27,994 bases of DNA from Limnohabitans sp. Rim8 (GTDB taxonomy: Bacteria; Pseudomonadota; Gammaproteobacteria; Burkholderiales; Burkholderiaceae_C): assembly GCA_945877725.1 (NCBI GenBank), contig CAMDXR010000006.1, positions 1-27,994 of the forward strand, given 5' to 3'. The notes under the pieces are model-generated. The model was not told the DNA's origin, did no database searches, and saw only the letters and a program-made list of their open reading frames with translations. Both the position numbers and the translations under genes were made by a program. Of this stretch, positions 8,526 to 15,535 are shown piece after piece; within the stretch, counting starts at the first letter, position 1; each line of letters starts with the position of its first letter.

Positions 8526-9106
8526 GTGGCGCTACCGAAAGGGCCAGAAACGCCGCCACCCGAAACCCCATCGCCCGCTCGGCGCGAGGCGACAAAACCA
8601 CGCAAGGCCTCCATGGCCTTGCGTGCGGTTTGGGCAAGGGTATGGGCTGCGGCATCGCCTATGAGGCGGGCAAGGTCTTCTTCGGCATCCCATCGAACGT
8701 GGTCAATCAACCAGTTGATTTCGGCGGCCAATTGAACATCGCCTTCAATGCGCACTTTGGGTTTATCGCCTCTCGCAAGCGCCGAAACCAAGGTGAAGGG
8801 TGACTCTTCGGTGACTGAGATGCGCAGATCAAAGCCTTCGAAACGACCTCTTTCCAGCAAGCCTGCCGGGGTCGGGACGAGCTGTAGGCTGAATCGGTCC
8901 CAAACCCCTTCGATGCGCTGGCCTTTTTGCCGGGCCAGGCGCGCCATTGCCTCGGGTTCGCTCATCAAGACATGGTTCAGGAAAAGAATCAGTCGGTTGA
9001 CGGACTCGTCGACCACCCAAGACGGAGGTTGAACATGGGTCGCAAATTGGCTGGCCATTTGCGGCAGGGCCTGAGCGGCCCAAGAAAAAGGGGACTGTGT
9101 TGCCAT
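8522..9106 (-). CDS. ubiJ: UbiJ, SCP2-domain ubiquinone biosynthesis accessory factor
   Basis: Lipid-binding accessory protein of the soluble ubiquinone-biosynthesis complex. The 194 residues (E. coli UbiJ is about 201) show the usual N-terminal segment with VNRLILFLNHVL, then GQRIEGVWDRFSLQLVPTPAGLL, matching the SCP2-like fold of UbiJ, and an acidic helix with DAEEDLARLIGD. Position directly upstream of ubiB and two genes downstream of ubiE supports the call strongly, because ubiE-ubiJ-ubiB is a conserved set. The start codon lies at the edge of the loop of a GC-rich hairpin that pairs the likely ribosome-binding GGGGA (see separate entry). The C-terminus is Gly/Ser/Pro-rich and poorly conserved in general. 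Confidence 0.9.
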   Translation of the reverse strand: MATQSPFSWAAQALPQMASQFATHVQPPSWVVDESVNRLILFLNHVLMSEPEAMARLARQKGQRIEGVWDRFSLQLVPTPAGLLERGRFEGFDLRISVTEESPFTLVSALARGDKPKVRIEGDVQLAAEINWLIDHVRWDAEEDLARLIGDAAAHTLAQTARKAMEALRGFVASRRAGDGVSGGGVSGPFGSAT

Positions 9107-9113
9107 AGTCCCC
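9085..9113 (-). promoter_or_regulatory. Hairpin plus T-run enclosing the ubiJ start codon
   Basis: On the ubiJ mRNA strand GGGGACT (9113-9107) pairs perfectly with AGTCCCC (9096-9090). The 10-base loop begins with the ubiJ ATG, and the 3' arm is followed directly by TTTTT (9089-9085). The GGGGA just before the start codon is the only ribosome-site candidate and is buried in the stem. The structure could limit ubiJ initiation or act as an attenuator. Pairing is seen in the sequence, but the function is inferred. Confidence 0.55.
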
Positions 9114-9152
9114 GATTATTCCCGAAAGTGGAGCCCCACAAGGGGGCAAGTC

Positions 9153-10142
9153 TTATTGAAGGGCTTGAACACCGGCGACCAACCAGCCACCGCCCTGCTT
9201 GGATTTGGTCATGTTCCAGACTTCACGGAAAGAACTCGGGCCGGATGAAGCATCTTCGCGAATCATGCCGTTGAACTCGACACTGGCCAGATAAGCATCG
9301 GCCTGCTCTTCAATGCCCAAGAGTTGCGCCTCCAGCATGACCACTTCGGTCTTGTTGGGCTGACCAGGGAACTGGCTTTCACGCTCGGCCAGTTGATTGC
9401 GAATCTCAGTGACCATGGTGTCGGTCATCATCGAGCGCAGCATCTCGATGTCGGAACGGTCCCAAGCGTCTTGCAAGCTCACAAAATTGCGCTTGGCAGC
9501 CGTCACAAAGCCTTCCACGTCAAAGCCGGCTGGAATGCCCCAACTTTGGCTGCCATTCAAGGCCGAACCGATCATGGAACCCCTGCTGGCATCGACTGCA
9601 GAGCTGTCAAAACGGGTGTTTTGGGACTCCCAAGGGCGCGCTGAAGAGTCGTTGCCCACTTTTTCAGGGTCATATTGCTTCATGGAGGCCGGTTGATCTG
9701 CCGAGGCACCTGCACCCTGGTAAGCAAAACCGCCCTGATTGGCTGCGGCTGCGTTACGGCGTGAGCGCATGAACAAGCCAATGGCCGCCATGATGGCCAC
9801 GCCAATCAAAAGAACCATCAACATGTTGCCAAACGCTTCGCCCATGCCCAATGAGTGCGCCAGCCAAGCCAGGCCAAGGCCTGCGGCCAAACCACCCAAC
9901 ATGGCACCCCAAGGTTTCTTGGGCGCCGCAGCGGCAGGCGCTGCACCGGCAGGCTTGGCAGCATTGGCAGGGGCCGCATTTTGCGCTGGCGCAGCAGGTG
10001 TTTGCGGCGCTGCATCGCGTTTGGTGACCTGATTGGATTGCTGTCCAATGGACTTGCCACCGCCCATACGGCGTGCGGCTTCTGCATTGAGGCTGCCCAA
10101 GGCCAATACGCCAGCGAGCATCAGTGTCATCAGTTTATTCAT
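9153..10142 (-). CDS. Tim44-like domain membrane protein
   Basis: A 329-residue protein with an N-terminal signal or anchor segment (MNKLMTLMLAGVLALGSLNAEA), a long low-complexity Ala/Pro/Gln linker, a hydrophobic region with two likely spans (starting WGAMLGGLAAGLGLAWLAHSL and NMLMVLLIGVAIMAAIGLFM), and a soluble C-terminal domain of the Tim44-like type (about residues 190-329). Bacterial Tim44-like proteins have no settled function, though the fold is linked to membrane and protein-translocation roles in mitochondria. I chose the ATG at 10142 because GGAG sits eight bases upstream and the signal peptide then starts normally. A longer start at 10163 is possible but unlikely. It lies between ubiE and ubiJ. 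Confidence 0.85.
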   Translation of the reverse strand: MNKLMTLMLAGVLALGSLNAEAARRMGGGKSIGQQSNQVTKRDAAPQTPAAPAQNAAPANAAKPAGAAPAAAAPKKPWGAMLGGLAAGLGLAWLAHSLGMGEAFGNMLMVLLIGVAIMAAIGLFMRSRRNAAAANQGGFAYQGAGASADQPASMKQYDPEKVGNDSSARPWESQNTRFDSSAVDASRGSMIGSALNGSQSWGIPAGFDVEGFVTAAKRNFVSLQDAWDRSDIEMLRSMMTDTMVTEIRNQLAERESQFPGQPNKTEVVMLEAQLLGIEEQADAYLASVEFNGMIREDASSGPSSFREVWNMTKSKQGGGWLVAGVQALQ

Positions 10143-10181
10143 GGTGTCTCCAACACGGTCCAAAAATTTGTCACAAGGGCA

Positions 10182-10913
10182 TCAACATTTGACACCCACA
10201 TGTAAGGCTACCACCCCGGCTGACAAATTGTGAAAATCCACATGGCCAAATCCGCTATTTTTCATAAGGGTTTTCAGCTCTTCTTGCCCGGGATGCATGC
10301 GAATGGATTCCGCCAAATATCGGTAACTGTCGGCATCGCCTGCCACCAGTTTGCCCAAGTTGGGCAGGATATTGAAGCTGTACCAGTCGTAAACTTTCTC
10401 CAGGGGCTTGGCCACTTTAGAGAACTCCAAAACCAGCAATTTGCCGCCCGGCTTGAGCACGCGGCACATTTCCTTCAGGGCCACATCCTTGTGCGTCATG
10501 TTGCGCAAGCCAAAGGCCACGCTGACCACGTTGAAGTGCTTGTCCGGAAAGGGCAGCTTCTCGGCATCGCAAACCAGGGTGGGCAAGGCCAAGCCGTGGT
10601 CCACCAAACGGTCCCGGCCTGTGGAAAGCATGGCTTCGTTGATGTCGGTGTGCACCACGCGGCCGGTGAGTCCTACTTTTTTGGCAAAAGCCATGGACAA
10701 GTCGCCCGTGCCCCCGGCGATGTCCAGCACCTGATCGCCCTCTTTCAGGTTGGCCACCTGCACGGTGTAGGCCTTCCACACACGATGCAGGCCCATCGAC
10801 ATCAGGTCATTCATGACGTCGTATTTGGACGCTACCGAGTCAAAAACGCCCCGAACGTGCTTGGCTTTCTCTTGCTCGTCAACGGTTTTGAAGCCGAAAT
10901 GTGTACTGCTCAT
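10182..10913 (-). CDS. ubiE: UbiE, ubiquinone/menaquinone C-methyltransferase
   Basis: S-adenosylmethionine-dependent C-methyltransferase of ubiquinone (and, where present, menaquinone) biosynthesis. The 243 residues begin with the family hallmark FGFKTVDEQEKAKHVRGVFD, then YDVMNDLMSMGLHRVWK (31-47), and the SAM-binding glycine motif VLDIAGGTGDLS (62-73). Further on come FGLRNMTHKD and KPGGKLLVLEFSK, also typical. A good ribosome site, TGAGG, lies upstream of the ATG. It begins 10 bases after the DUF971 gene and is followed by the Tim44-domain gene, ubiJ and ubiB on the same strand. Confidence 0.97.
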   Translation of the reverse strand: MSSTHFGFKTVDEQEKAKHVRGVFDSVASKYDVMNDLMSMGLHRVWKAYTVQVANLKEGDQVLDIAGGTGDLSMAFAKKVGLTGRVVHTDINEAMLSTGRDRLVDHGLALPTLVCDAEKLPFPDKHFNVVSVAFGLRNMTHKDVALKEMCRVLKPGGKLLVLEFSKVAKPLEKVYDWYSFNILPNLGKLVAGDADSYRYLAESIRMHPGQEELKTLMKNSGFGHVDFHNLSAGVVALHVGVKC

Positions 10914-10923
10914 GCTTCAGACC

Positions 10924-11343
10924 TCAGTGTTTGTGCCCACAACTGCCTTCGGCAGCGGCGTCGATCATGGGCGCATCGCGGCTCATGCCTGCGGCTTGCA
11001 ACCGGTCTTCGTATTGTTTCCAAAGGGCGTCTTGCTGGTCGCCCAGAAAGTACAAATATTCCCAAGTAAAAAGGCCCGACTCGTGCCCATCGGAAAAGGT
11101 GGGTTTGACCGCGTAATTGCCCACGGGTTCAATTTCGGCAATCGTCACGTTGCGTTTGCCGGTTTGCAGCACCTCTTGGCCTGGGCCATGCCCTTGCACT
11201 TCGGCCGAGGGCGAATACACGCGCATCAGTTCAAAGGGAATGCGGAAATGGGCCCCGTCGGCAAAGCCGATTTCTAGCACCTTGGTCTGCCCGTGGACGG
11301 TCAAGGACTCGGGGTTGGGCATTTCTTTTTTCAATCCGGCCAT
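10924..11343 (-). CDS. DUF971 domain protein
   Basis: A 139-residue protein made of one DUF971 domain (the GBBH-like N-terminal fold). Recognisable segments are LEIGFADGAHFRIPFELMRV, YSPSAEVQGHG and FSDGHESGLFTWEYLYFLG. The domain also occurs fused to Mrp/HCF101-type Fe-S carrier proteins, so a link to Fe-S or metal handling is possible, but the single-domain protein is uncharacterised. The tail ends GSCGHKH, a further potential metal ligand set. It sits between the large Fe-S oxidoreductase (29 bases upstream) and ubiE (10 bases downstream), probably in one operon. A start seven codons later (MPNPESLTVHG) cannot be excluded. Confidence 0.88.
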   Translation of the reverse strand: MAGLKKEMPNPESLTVHGQTKVLEIGFADGAHFRIPFELMRVYSPSAEVQGHGPGQEVLQTGKRNVTIAEIEPVGNYAVKPTFSDGHESGLFTWEYLYFLGDQQDALWKQYEDRLQAAGMSRDAPMIDAAAEGSCGHKH

Positions 11344-11372
11344 TTTCTGCTTTCGGGGTTAATTTCGGGGTT

Positions 11373-14300
11373 TTAGACCAACACGCGTTCAATGCCACCG
11401 GCATTGGCAGCGCTGACGTACTCGGGCATCCAGTTCTCACCCAGGATGTGCTTGGCCATCTCGACCACAATGTAATCAGCCTCGAGCAGGCCATTTTTCA
11501 TGTCGTCACCAAAACGCGAGAGGCCCTGCAAACAGCTGGGGCAGCTGGTCAATATCTTGACATTGGCTTGCGGAGCCAAAGCGCCGCTGCTGCGCAAAGC
11601 GGCTTCGCCCTTGAGCAACTCTTCTTCTTTGCGAAAGCGCACTTGCGTCGAAATATCCGGGCGGGACACGCCCAAAGTACCCGATTCACCGCAGCAGCGT
11701 TTGCTCTCCAGCACCTGGTCCCCCAGCAAGGCCTTGACGGTCTTCATGGGCTCTTGCTGCTTCATGGGGCTGTGGCAAGGATCATGGTAAAGATAGGCGC
11801 CACCGGCTTCCAGTTTCATGCCTTTTTCGAGCAAAAACTCATGGATATCGATGATCCGGCAGCCCGGGAAAATTTTGTCAAACTGGTAGCCCTGCAACTG
11901 GTCATAGCAAGTGCCGCAACTCACCACCACCGTCTTGATGTCCAGATAGTTCAGCGTGTTGGCGACCCGGTGGAACAGCACCCGGTTATCGGTGATGATC
12001 TTTTCGGCCTTGTCAAACTGGCCCGAACCCTTTTGCGGGTAACCGCAGCACAGGTAGCCGGGCGGCAGCACGGTTTGCACCCCCACATGCCACAACATGG
12101 CTTGGGTGGCCAAACCCACCTGGCTGAACAATCGCTCCGAGCCGCAGCCAGGGAAGTAAAACACCGCCTCGGCATCCGTCGTGGTGGCTTTCGGGTTGCG
12201 GATGATCGGCACGTAATCGTTGTCTTCAATGTCCAGCAAGGCGCGCGCCGTCTTTTTGGGCAAATTACCCGGCATCTTTTTGTTGATGAAGTGAATCACC
12301 TGCTCTTTGATGGGCGCAGTGCCCACTGAGGCAGGTGGTGCACTGGTCTGCTTGCGAGCCACCCCTTTGAGCAAACCTGCTACAAAGCGCTGCGCGCGCA
12401 TGCCCACGCCCACCATGGCGGCACGCGCCAGCTTGATGGTTTCAGGGTTGGTGGCGTTCAGCATGAACATGGCGGCGGCATTGCCCGGCCGGAAACTCTT
12501 TTGTCCCATCTTGCGCAACAAGTTGCGCATGTTCATGGAGACATCGCCAAAGTCGATGTTCACCGGGCAAGGCGACAGGCATTTGTGGCACACGGTGCAG
12601 TGGTCGGCCACATCCTCAAACTCTTGCCAATGCTTGATCGAAATGCCTCGGCGGGTTTGCTCTTCGTACAAAAACGCCTCAACCAGCAAGGAAGTAGCCA
12701 AAATCTTGTTGCGCGGGCTGTACAGCAAGTTGGCGCGCGGCACATGAGTAGCACAAACGGGCTTGCACTTGCCACAGCGCAGGCAGTCTTTCACGCTGGC
12801 GGCAATTTCGCCAATATCGGACTGCTGCATGATGAGCGACTCATGGCCCATCAGACCAAAGCTGGGGGTGTAGGCATGCGTGAGGTCGGCGGCGTGCACG
12901 TCGTCACCCAACCCGGTCAAAGCCGCACCGCGCAGCAATTTGCCCTTGTTGAAACGACCCTCAGGGTCCACTTTGGCCTTGTAGGCCGTAAAGTTGGCCA
13001 GTTCGGCATCGGTCAAAAACTCAAGTTTGGTAATGCCAATGCCGTGTTCGCCCGAAATCACGCCGTCCAAGCTGCGGGCCAACACCATGATGCGGGCCAC
13101 CGCTTCGTGCGCGGTTTGCAGCATTTCGTAATTGTCGGAGTTGACCGGGATGTTGGTGTGCACATTGCCGTCACCGGCGTGCATGTGCAGCGCCACCCAC
13201 ACACGGCCCTTCAAGACCCGCTGATGGATGGCGTTGACCTCGTTCAGGATGGGCAGAAACACCGAGCCGGAAAAGATGTTTTGGAAAGCCGGCCGAATTT
13301 GCGTCTTCCAGCTGGCACGCAGACTGTGCTCTTGCAGCTGGGGAAACAGCGTATCGACCTGCGTCAGCCAACCTTGCCACTGGTCACGCACTTCGCGAAC
13401 CACGGCCAAAGCCTGGGCCACCCGGTCTTCCAGCAGGTCGGCTGAGGCGATGAGGTTGGCATCGTCTTGCTTGCCCAGCGGCAGGTTGCCCCGCTCCAAA
13501 AAGTCTTCTAATTCACGGCACAGCTTGAGCTTGTTGCGCAGGCTCAGCTCAATGTTGATGCGCTCGATGCCGTCGGTGTACTCGGCCATGCGCGGCAATG
13601 GAATCACCACGTCCTCGTTGACCTTGAAGGCGTTGGTGTGGCGCGAAATGGCGGCGGTTTTTTTGCGGTCGAGCCAAAATTTCTTGCGCGCCTCGGGGCT
13701 GATGGCAATGAAACCCTCACCGCTGCGCGAATTGGCAATGCGCACAATCTCGGAGGTGGCCTTGGCCACATCGTCGGCGTTGTCCCCGGCAATGTCACCA
13801 ATCAGCACCATTTTGGGAAAGCCACCGCGCTTGGACTTGGTGGAATAACCCACGGCCCGTAAATAGCGGTCGTCCAAATGCTCCAAGCCCGCCATCACGG
13901 TGCCCGTTCGCTTTTGCTCGGCAAACATGAAATCTTTGATCTCGACGATGCTGGGCACCGCCTCGCGGGCATGGCCAAAAAACTCCATACACACCGTGCG
14001 GGTGTGTGTGGGCATGCGGTGAACCACCCAGCGGGCACTGGTGATTAAGCCGTCACAACCTTCCTTTTGCACCCCTGGAAGGCCGCTCAAGAACTTGTCA
14101 GTCACGTCTTTGCCCAAGCCTTCCTTGCGGAAAGTCTTGCCTGGAATCACCAAAGTCTCGGTCCGGATCGGGGTTTTGCCGTCGGCCTTGAAGTAGCGCA
14201 GCTCAAAAGTGGCCACTTCAGCGTCGTGAATTTTGCCCATGTTGTGGTCCATGCGCACCACATCCAGCCATTCGGCATCGGGGGTAACCATGCGCCAGCT

Positions 14301-15251
14301 GGCCAAATTGTCAAGGGCCGTACCCCACAAAACAGCCTTTTTGCCGCCTGCGTTCATGGCGATGTTGCCGCCAATGCAACTGGCCTCAGCCGAAGTCGGG
14401 TCCACCGCAAACACAAAGCCACCGCGCTCAGCCGCATCGGCCACGCGCTGGGTGACCACACCCGCTTCGGTCCAGATGGTGGGGATTTTGTGCGCAATAC
14501 CGGGCAAGTCCGCCATTTCGACCTCGGTCATGGCTTCCAGTTTTTCGGTGTTGATGACCGCACTTTTCCAGGTCAGAGGAATCGCGCCCCCCGTGTACCC
14601 AGTGCCACCGCCCCGTGGCACGATGGTCAGCCCCAGATCAATGCAGCCCTTGACCAGCCCCGCCATTTCAGTTTCGGTGTCCGGCGTCAGCACCACAAAG
14701 GGGTATTCCACGCGCCAATCGGTGGCATCGGTCACATGGCTGACACGCGACAAGCCATCGAACTTGATGTTGTCTTTGGCCGTTAGACGGCCTAGAGACT
14801 TTTGTACCAAACCGCGCAGCTTGGCCATGCGGGTAAAACGTTCGTTGAACTGAACCACAGACTGGCTGGCCTGCGCCAGCAGCTGCCCCACCAAGGCATC
14901 GCGCGCGGCATCGGCCTCAGGAGTGCGGCGCTTTTGCACCTCGGTCAGGCGGTGCTGCAAGGCCTCGACCAGCAATTTGCGGCGTCCGGGGTTGTCCAGC
15001 AAGTCGTCTTGCAAATAAGGGTTGCGCTCCACCACCCAAATGTCACCCAGCACCTCGTACAACATGCGGGCCGAACGACCTGTTCCACGCTCTTGGCGCA
15101 ATTGGTTCAGCAAACCCCAAGCGGATTCACCCAACAGACGCACCACGATTTCACGGTCCGAAAAACTGGTGTAGTTGTAAGGAATCTCACGCAGGCGCGG
15201 CGCATCGGCGTCGGCTTGCATCAAATGTTGGAGCGTTGTGGGTGCATTCAT
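11373..15251 (-). CDS. FAD/FMN-binding and 4Fe-4S oxidoreductase (DUF3683 type, D-2-hydroxyacid dehydrogenase-like)
   Basis: A very large single-chain oxidoreductase of 1292 residues from the ATG at 15251. The first part, up to about residue 180, fits the DUF3683-type N-terminus. A FAD-binding domain follows with PRGGGTGYTGG (about 212-222) and VDPTSAEASCIGGNIAMNAGG, then a FAD-oxidase C-terminal domain with HMHAGDGNVHTNIPVN and SGEHGIGITKLEF (about 689-740). Next are two CxxCxxCxxxC clusters, CLRCGKCKPVC and CTVCHKCLSPC (about residues 823-833 and 885-895), and two cysteine-rich CCG domains (YFPGCGSERLF, CCGYPQKGSG, HDPCHSP, RCCGESGTLG). This resembles GlcD and GlcF joined into one enzyme, predicting oxidation of a D-2-hydroxyacid such as lactate or glycolate with electrons passed to the quinone pool. 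The substrate is unknown. A TTG start at 15269 is an alternative. Confidence 0.9.
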   Translation of the reverse strand: MNAPTTLQHLMQADADAPRLREIPYNYTSFSDREIVVRLLGESAWGLLNQLRQERGTGRSARMLYEVLGDIWVVERNPYLQDDLLDNPGRRKLLVEALQHRLTEVQKRRTPEADAARDALVGQLLAQASQSVVQFNERFTRMAKLRGLVQKSLGRLTAKDNIKFDGLSRVSHVTDATDWRVEYPFVVLTPDTETEMAGLVKGCIDLGLTIVPRGGGTGYTGGAIPLTWKSAVINTEKLEAMTEVEMADLPGIAHKIPTIWTEAGVVTQRVADAAERGGFVFAVDPTSAEASCIGGNIAMNAGGKKAVLWGTALDNLASWRMVTPDAEWLDVVRMDHNMGKIHDAEVATFELRYFKADGKTPIRTETLVIPGKTFRKEGLGKDVTDKFLSGLPGVQKEGCDGLITSARWVVHRMPTHTRTVCMEFFGHAREAVPSIVEIKDFMFAEQKRTGTVMAGLEHLDDRYLRAVGYSTKSKRGGFPKMVLIGDIAGDNADDVAKATSEIVRIANSRSGEGFIAISPEARKKFWLDRKKTAAISRHTNAFKVNEDVVIPLPRMAEYTDGIERINIELSLRNKLKLCRELEDFLERGNLPLGKQDDANLIASADLLEDRVAQALAVVREVRDQWQGWLTQVDTLFPQLQEHSLRASWKTQIRPAFQNIFSGSVFLPILNEVNAIHQRVLKGRVWVALHMHAGDGNVHTNIPVNSDNYEMLQTAHEAVARIMVLARSLDGVISGEHGIGITKLEFLTDAELANFTAYKAKVDPEGRFNKGKLLRGAALTGLGDDVHAADLTHAYTPSFGLMGHESLIMQQSDIGEIAASVKDCLRCGKCKPVCATHVPRANLLYSPRNKILATSLLVEAFLYEEQTRRGISIKHWQEFEDVADHCTVCHKCLSPCPVNIDFGDVSMNMRNLLRKMGQKSFRPGNAAAMFMLNATNPETIKLARAAMVGVGMRAQRFVAGLLKGVARKQTSAPPASVGTAPIKEQVIHFINKKMPGNLPKKTARALLDIEDNDYVPIIRNPKATTTDAEAVFYFPGCGSERLFSQVGLATQAMLWHVGVQTVLPPGYLCCGYPQKGSGQFDKAEKIITDNRVLFHRVANTLNYLDIKTVVVSCGTCYDQLQGYQFDKIFPGCRIIDIHEFLLEKGMKLEAGGAYLYHDPCHSPMKQQEPMKTVKALLGDQVLESKRCCGESGTLGVSRPDISTQVRFRKEEELLKGEAALRSSGALAPQANVKILTSCPSCLQGLSRFGDDMKNGLLEADYIVVEMAKHILGENWMPEYVSAANAGGIERVLV

Positions 15252-15409
15252 AGGGATGGGCGCGGTCAATTGCGTTCTTAAAACGCGGTCAGCCAGACCT
15301 GGACAGAGGCGTCAAACCGGCTGGGACTGAATATTACCGCAGTGCAGCAAACACGCGCGGGGGGTGGGGACACCCTGATAAAGGCGTTGAGCCCCCTGGA
15401 AAATCCGGG

Positions 15410-15427
15410 TTGTCATCGAACAGTCAT
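15410..15427 (+). promoter_or_regulatory. Pho box candidate (PhoB site) upstream of ugpB
   Basis: TTGTCAT-CGAA-CAGTCAT is two 7-base repeats with the exact four-base spacer of the PhoB site; each repeat matches CTGTCAT at six of seven positions. The 11-base periodicity continues weakly with CTTTAAT (15432-15438) and CAGCCAC (15443-15449). TAAAGT at 15460-15465 then lies ten bases after the last unit, the usual Pho-box to -10 distance. ugp operons are classic Pho-regulon members. Confidence 0.7.
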
Positions 15428-15492
15428 GCTGCTTTAATTCCTCAGCCACATTGCTTCGCTAAAGTATTAAATGAAATTTGCTTCATTAAATG

Positions 15493-15509
15493 TGCTTAAA
15501 TTTTAAGCA
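15493..15509. promoter_or_regulatory. Perfect palindrome just upstream of the ugpB ribosome site
   Basis: TGCTTAAA-T-TTTAAGCA, an 8-base perfect inverted repeat around one central base, 14 bases before the AAAGGAG ribosome site. The size and position suit an operator for a dimeric repressor or a second regulator, but no known consensus was recognised. Confidence 0.45.
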
Positions 15510-15535
15510 AATCAACGTTTTTCAAAGGAGTCTTC

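Larger units (their letters stand above)
15252..15535. promoter_or_regulatory. Divergent control region, oxidoreductase and ugpB
   Basis: A 284-base gene-free region between the leftward oxidoreductase gene and the rightward ugp operon. It holds a GC-rich left half with a small GGGTG-GGGA-CACCC hairpin (15362-15375), then a Pho-box candidate (15410-15427). The right half is AT-rich with an 8-base direct repeat ATTAAATG (15466-15473 and 15485-15492), a 17-base palindrome (15493-15509), and a strong ribosome site AAAGGAG just before ugpB. No convincing promoter for the leftward gene was found. Confidence 0.6.

Noticed and set aside
7500..8735. Plus-strand open frame of 411 codons over ubiB and ubiJ
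   Set aside because: Both minus-strand genes are intact with catalytic motifs. The opposite frame crosses a gene boundary and gives a low-complexity, motif-free protein.
12501..13445. Plus-strand open frame of 314 codons within the large oxidoreductase gene
   Set aside because: Antisense shadow. The minus-strand frame carries two ferredoxin-type motifs and FAD-oxidase motifs in this stretch.
15355..15375. G-rich stretch as a possible G-quadruplex
   Set aside because: Only two or so G-runs are available, not four. A small GGGTG/CACCC hairpin explains the pattern.
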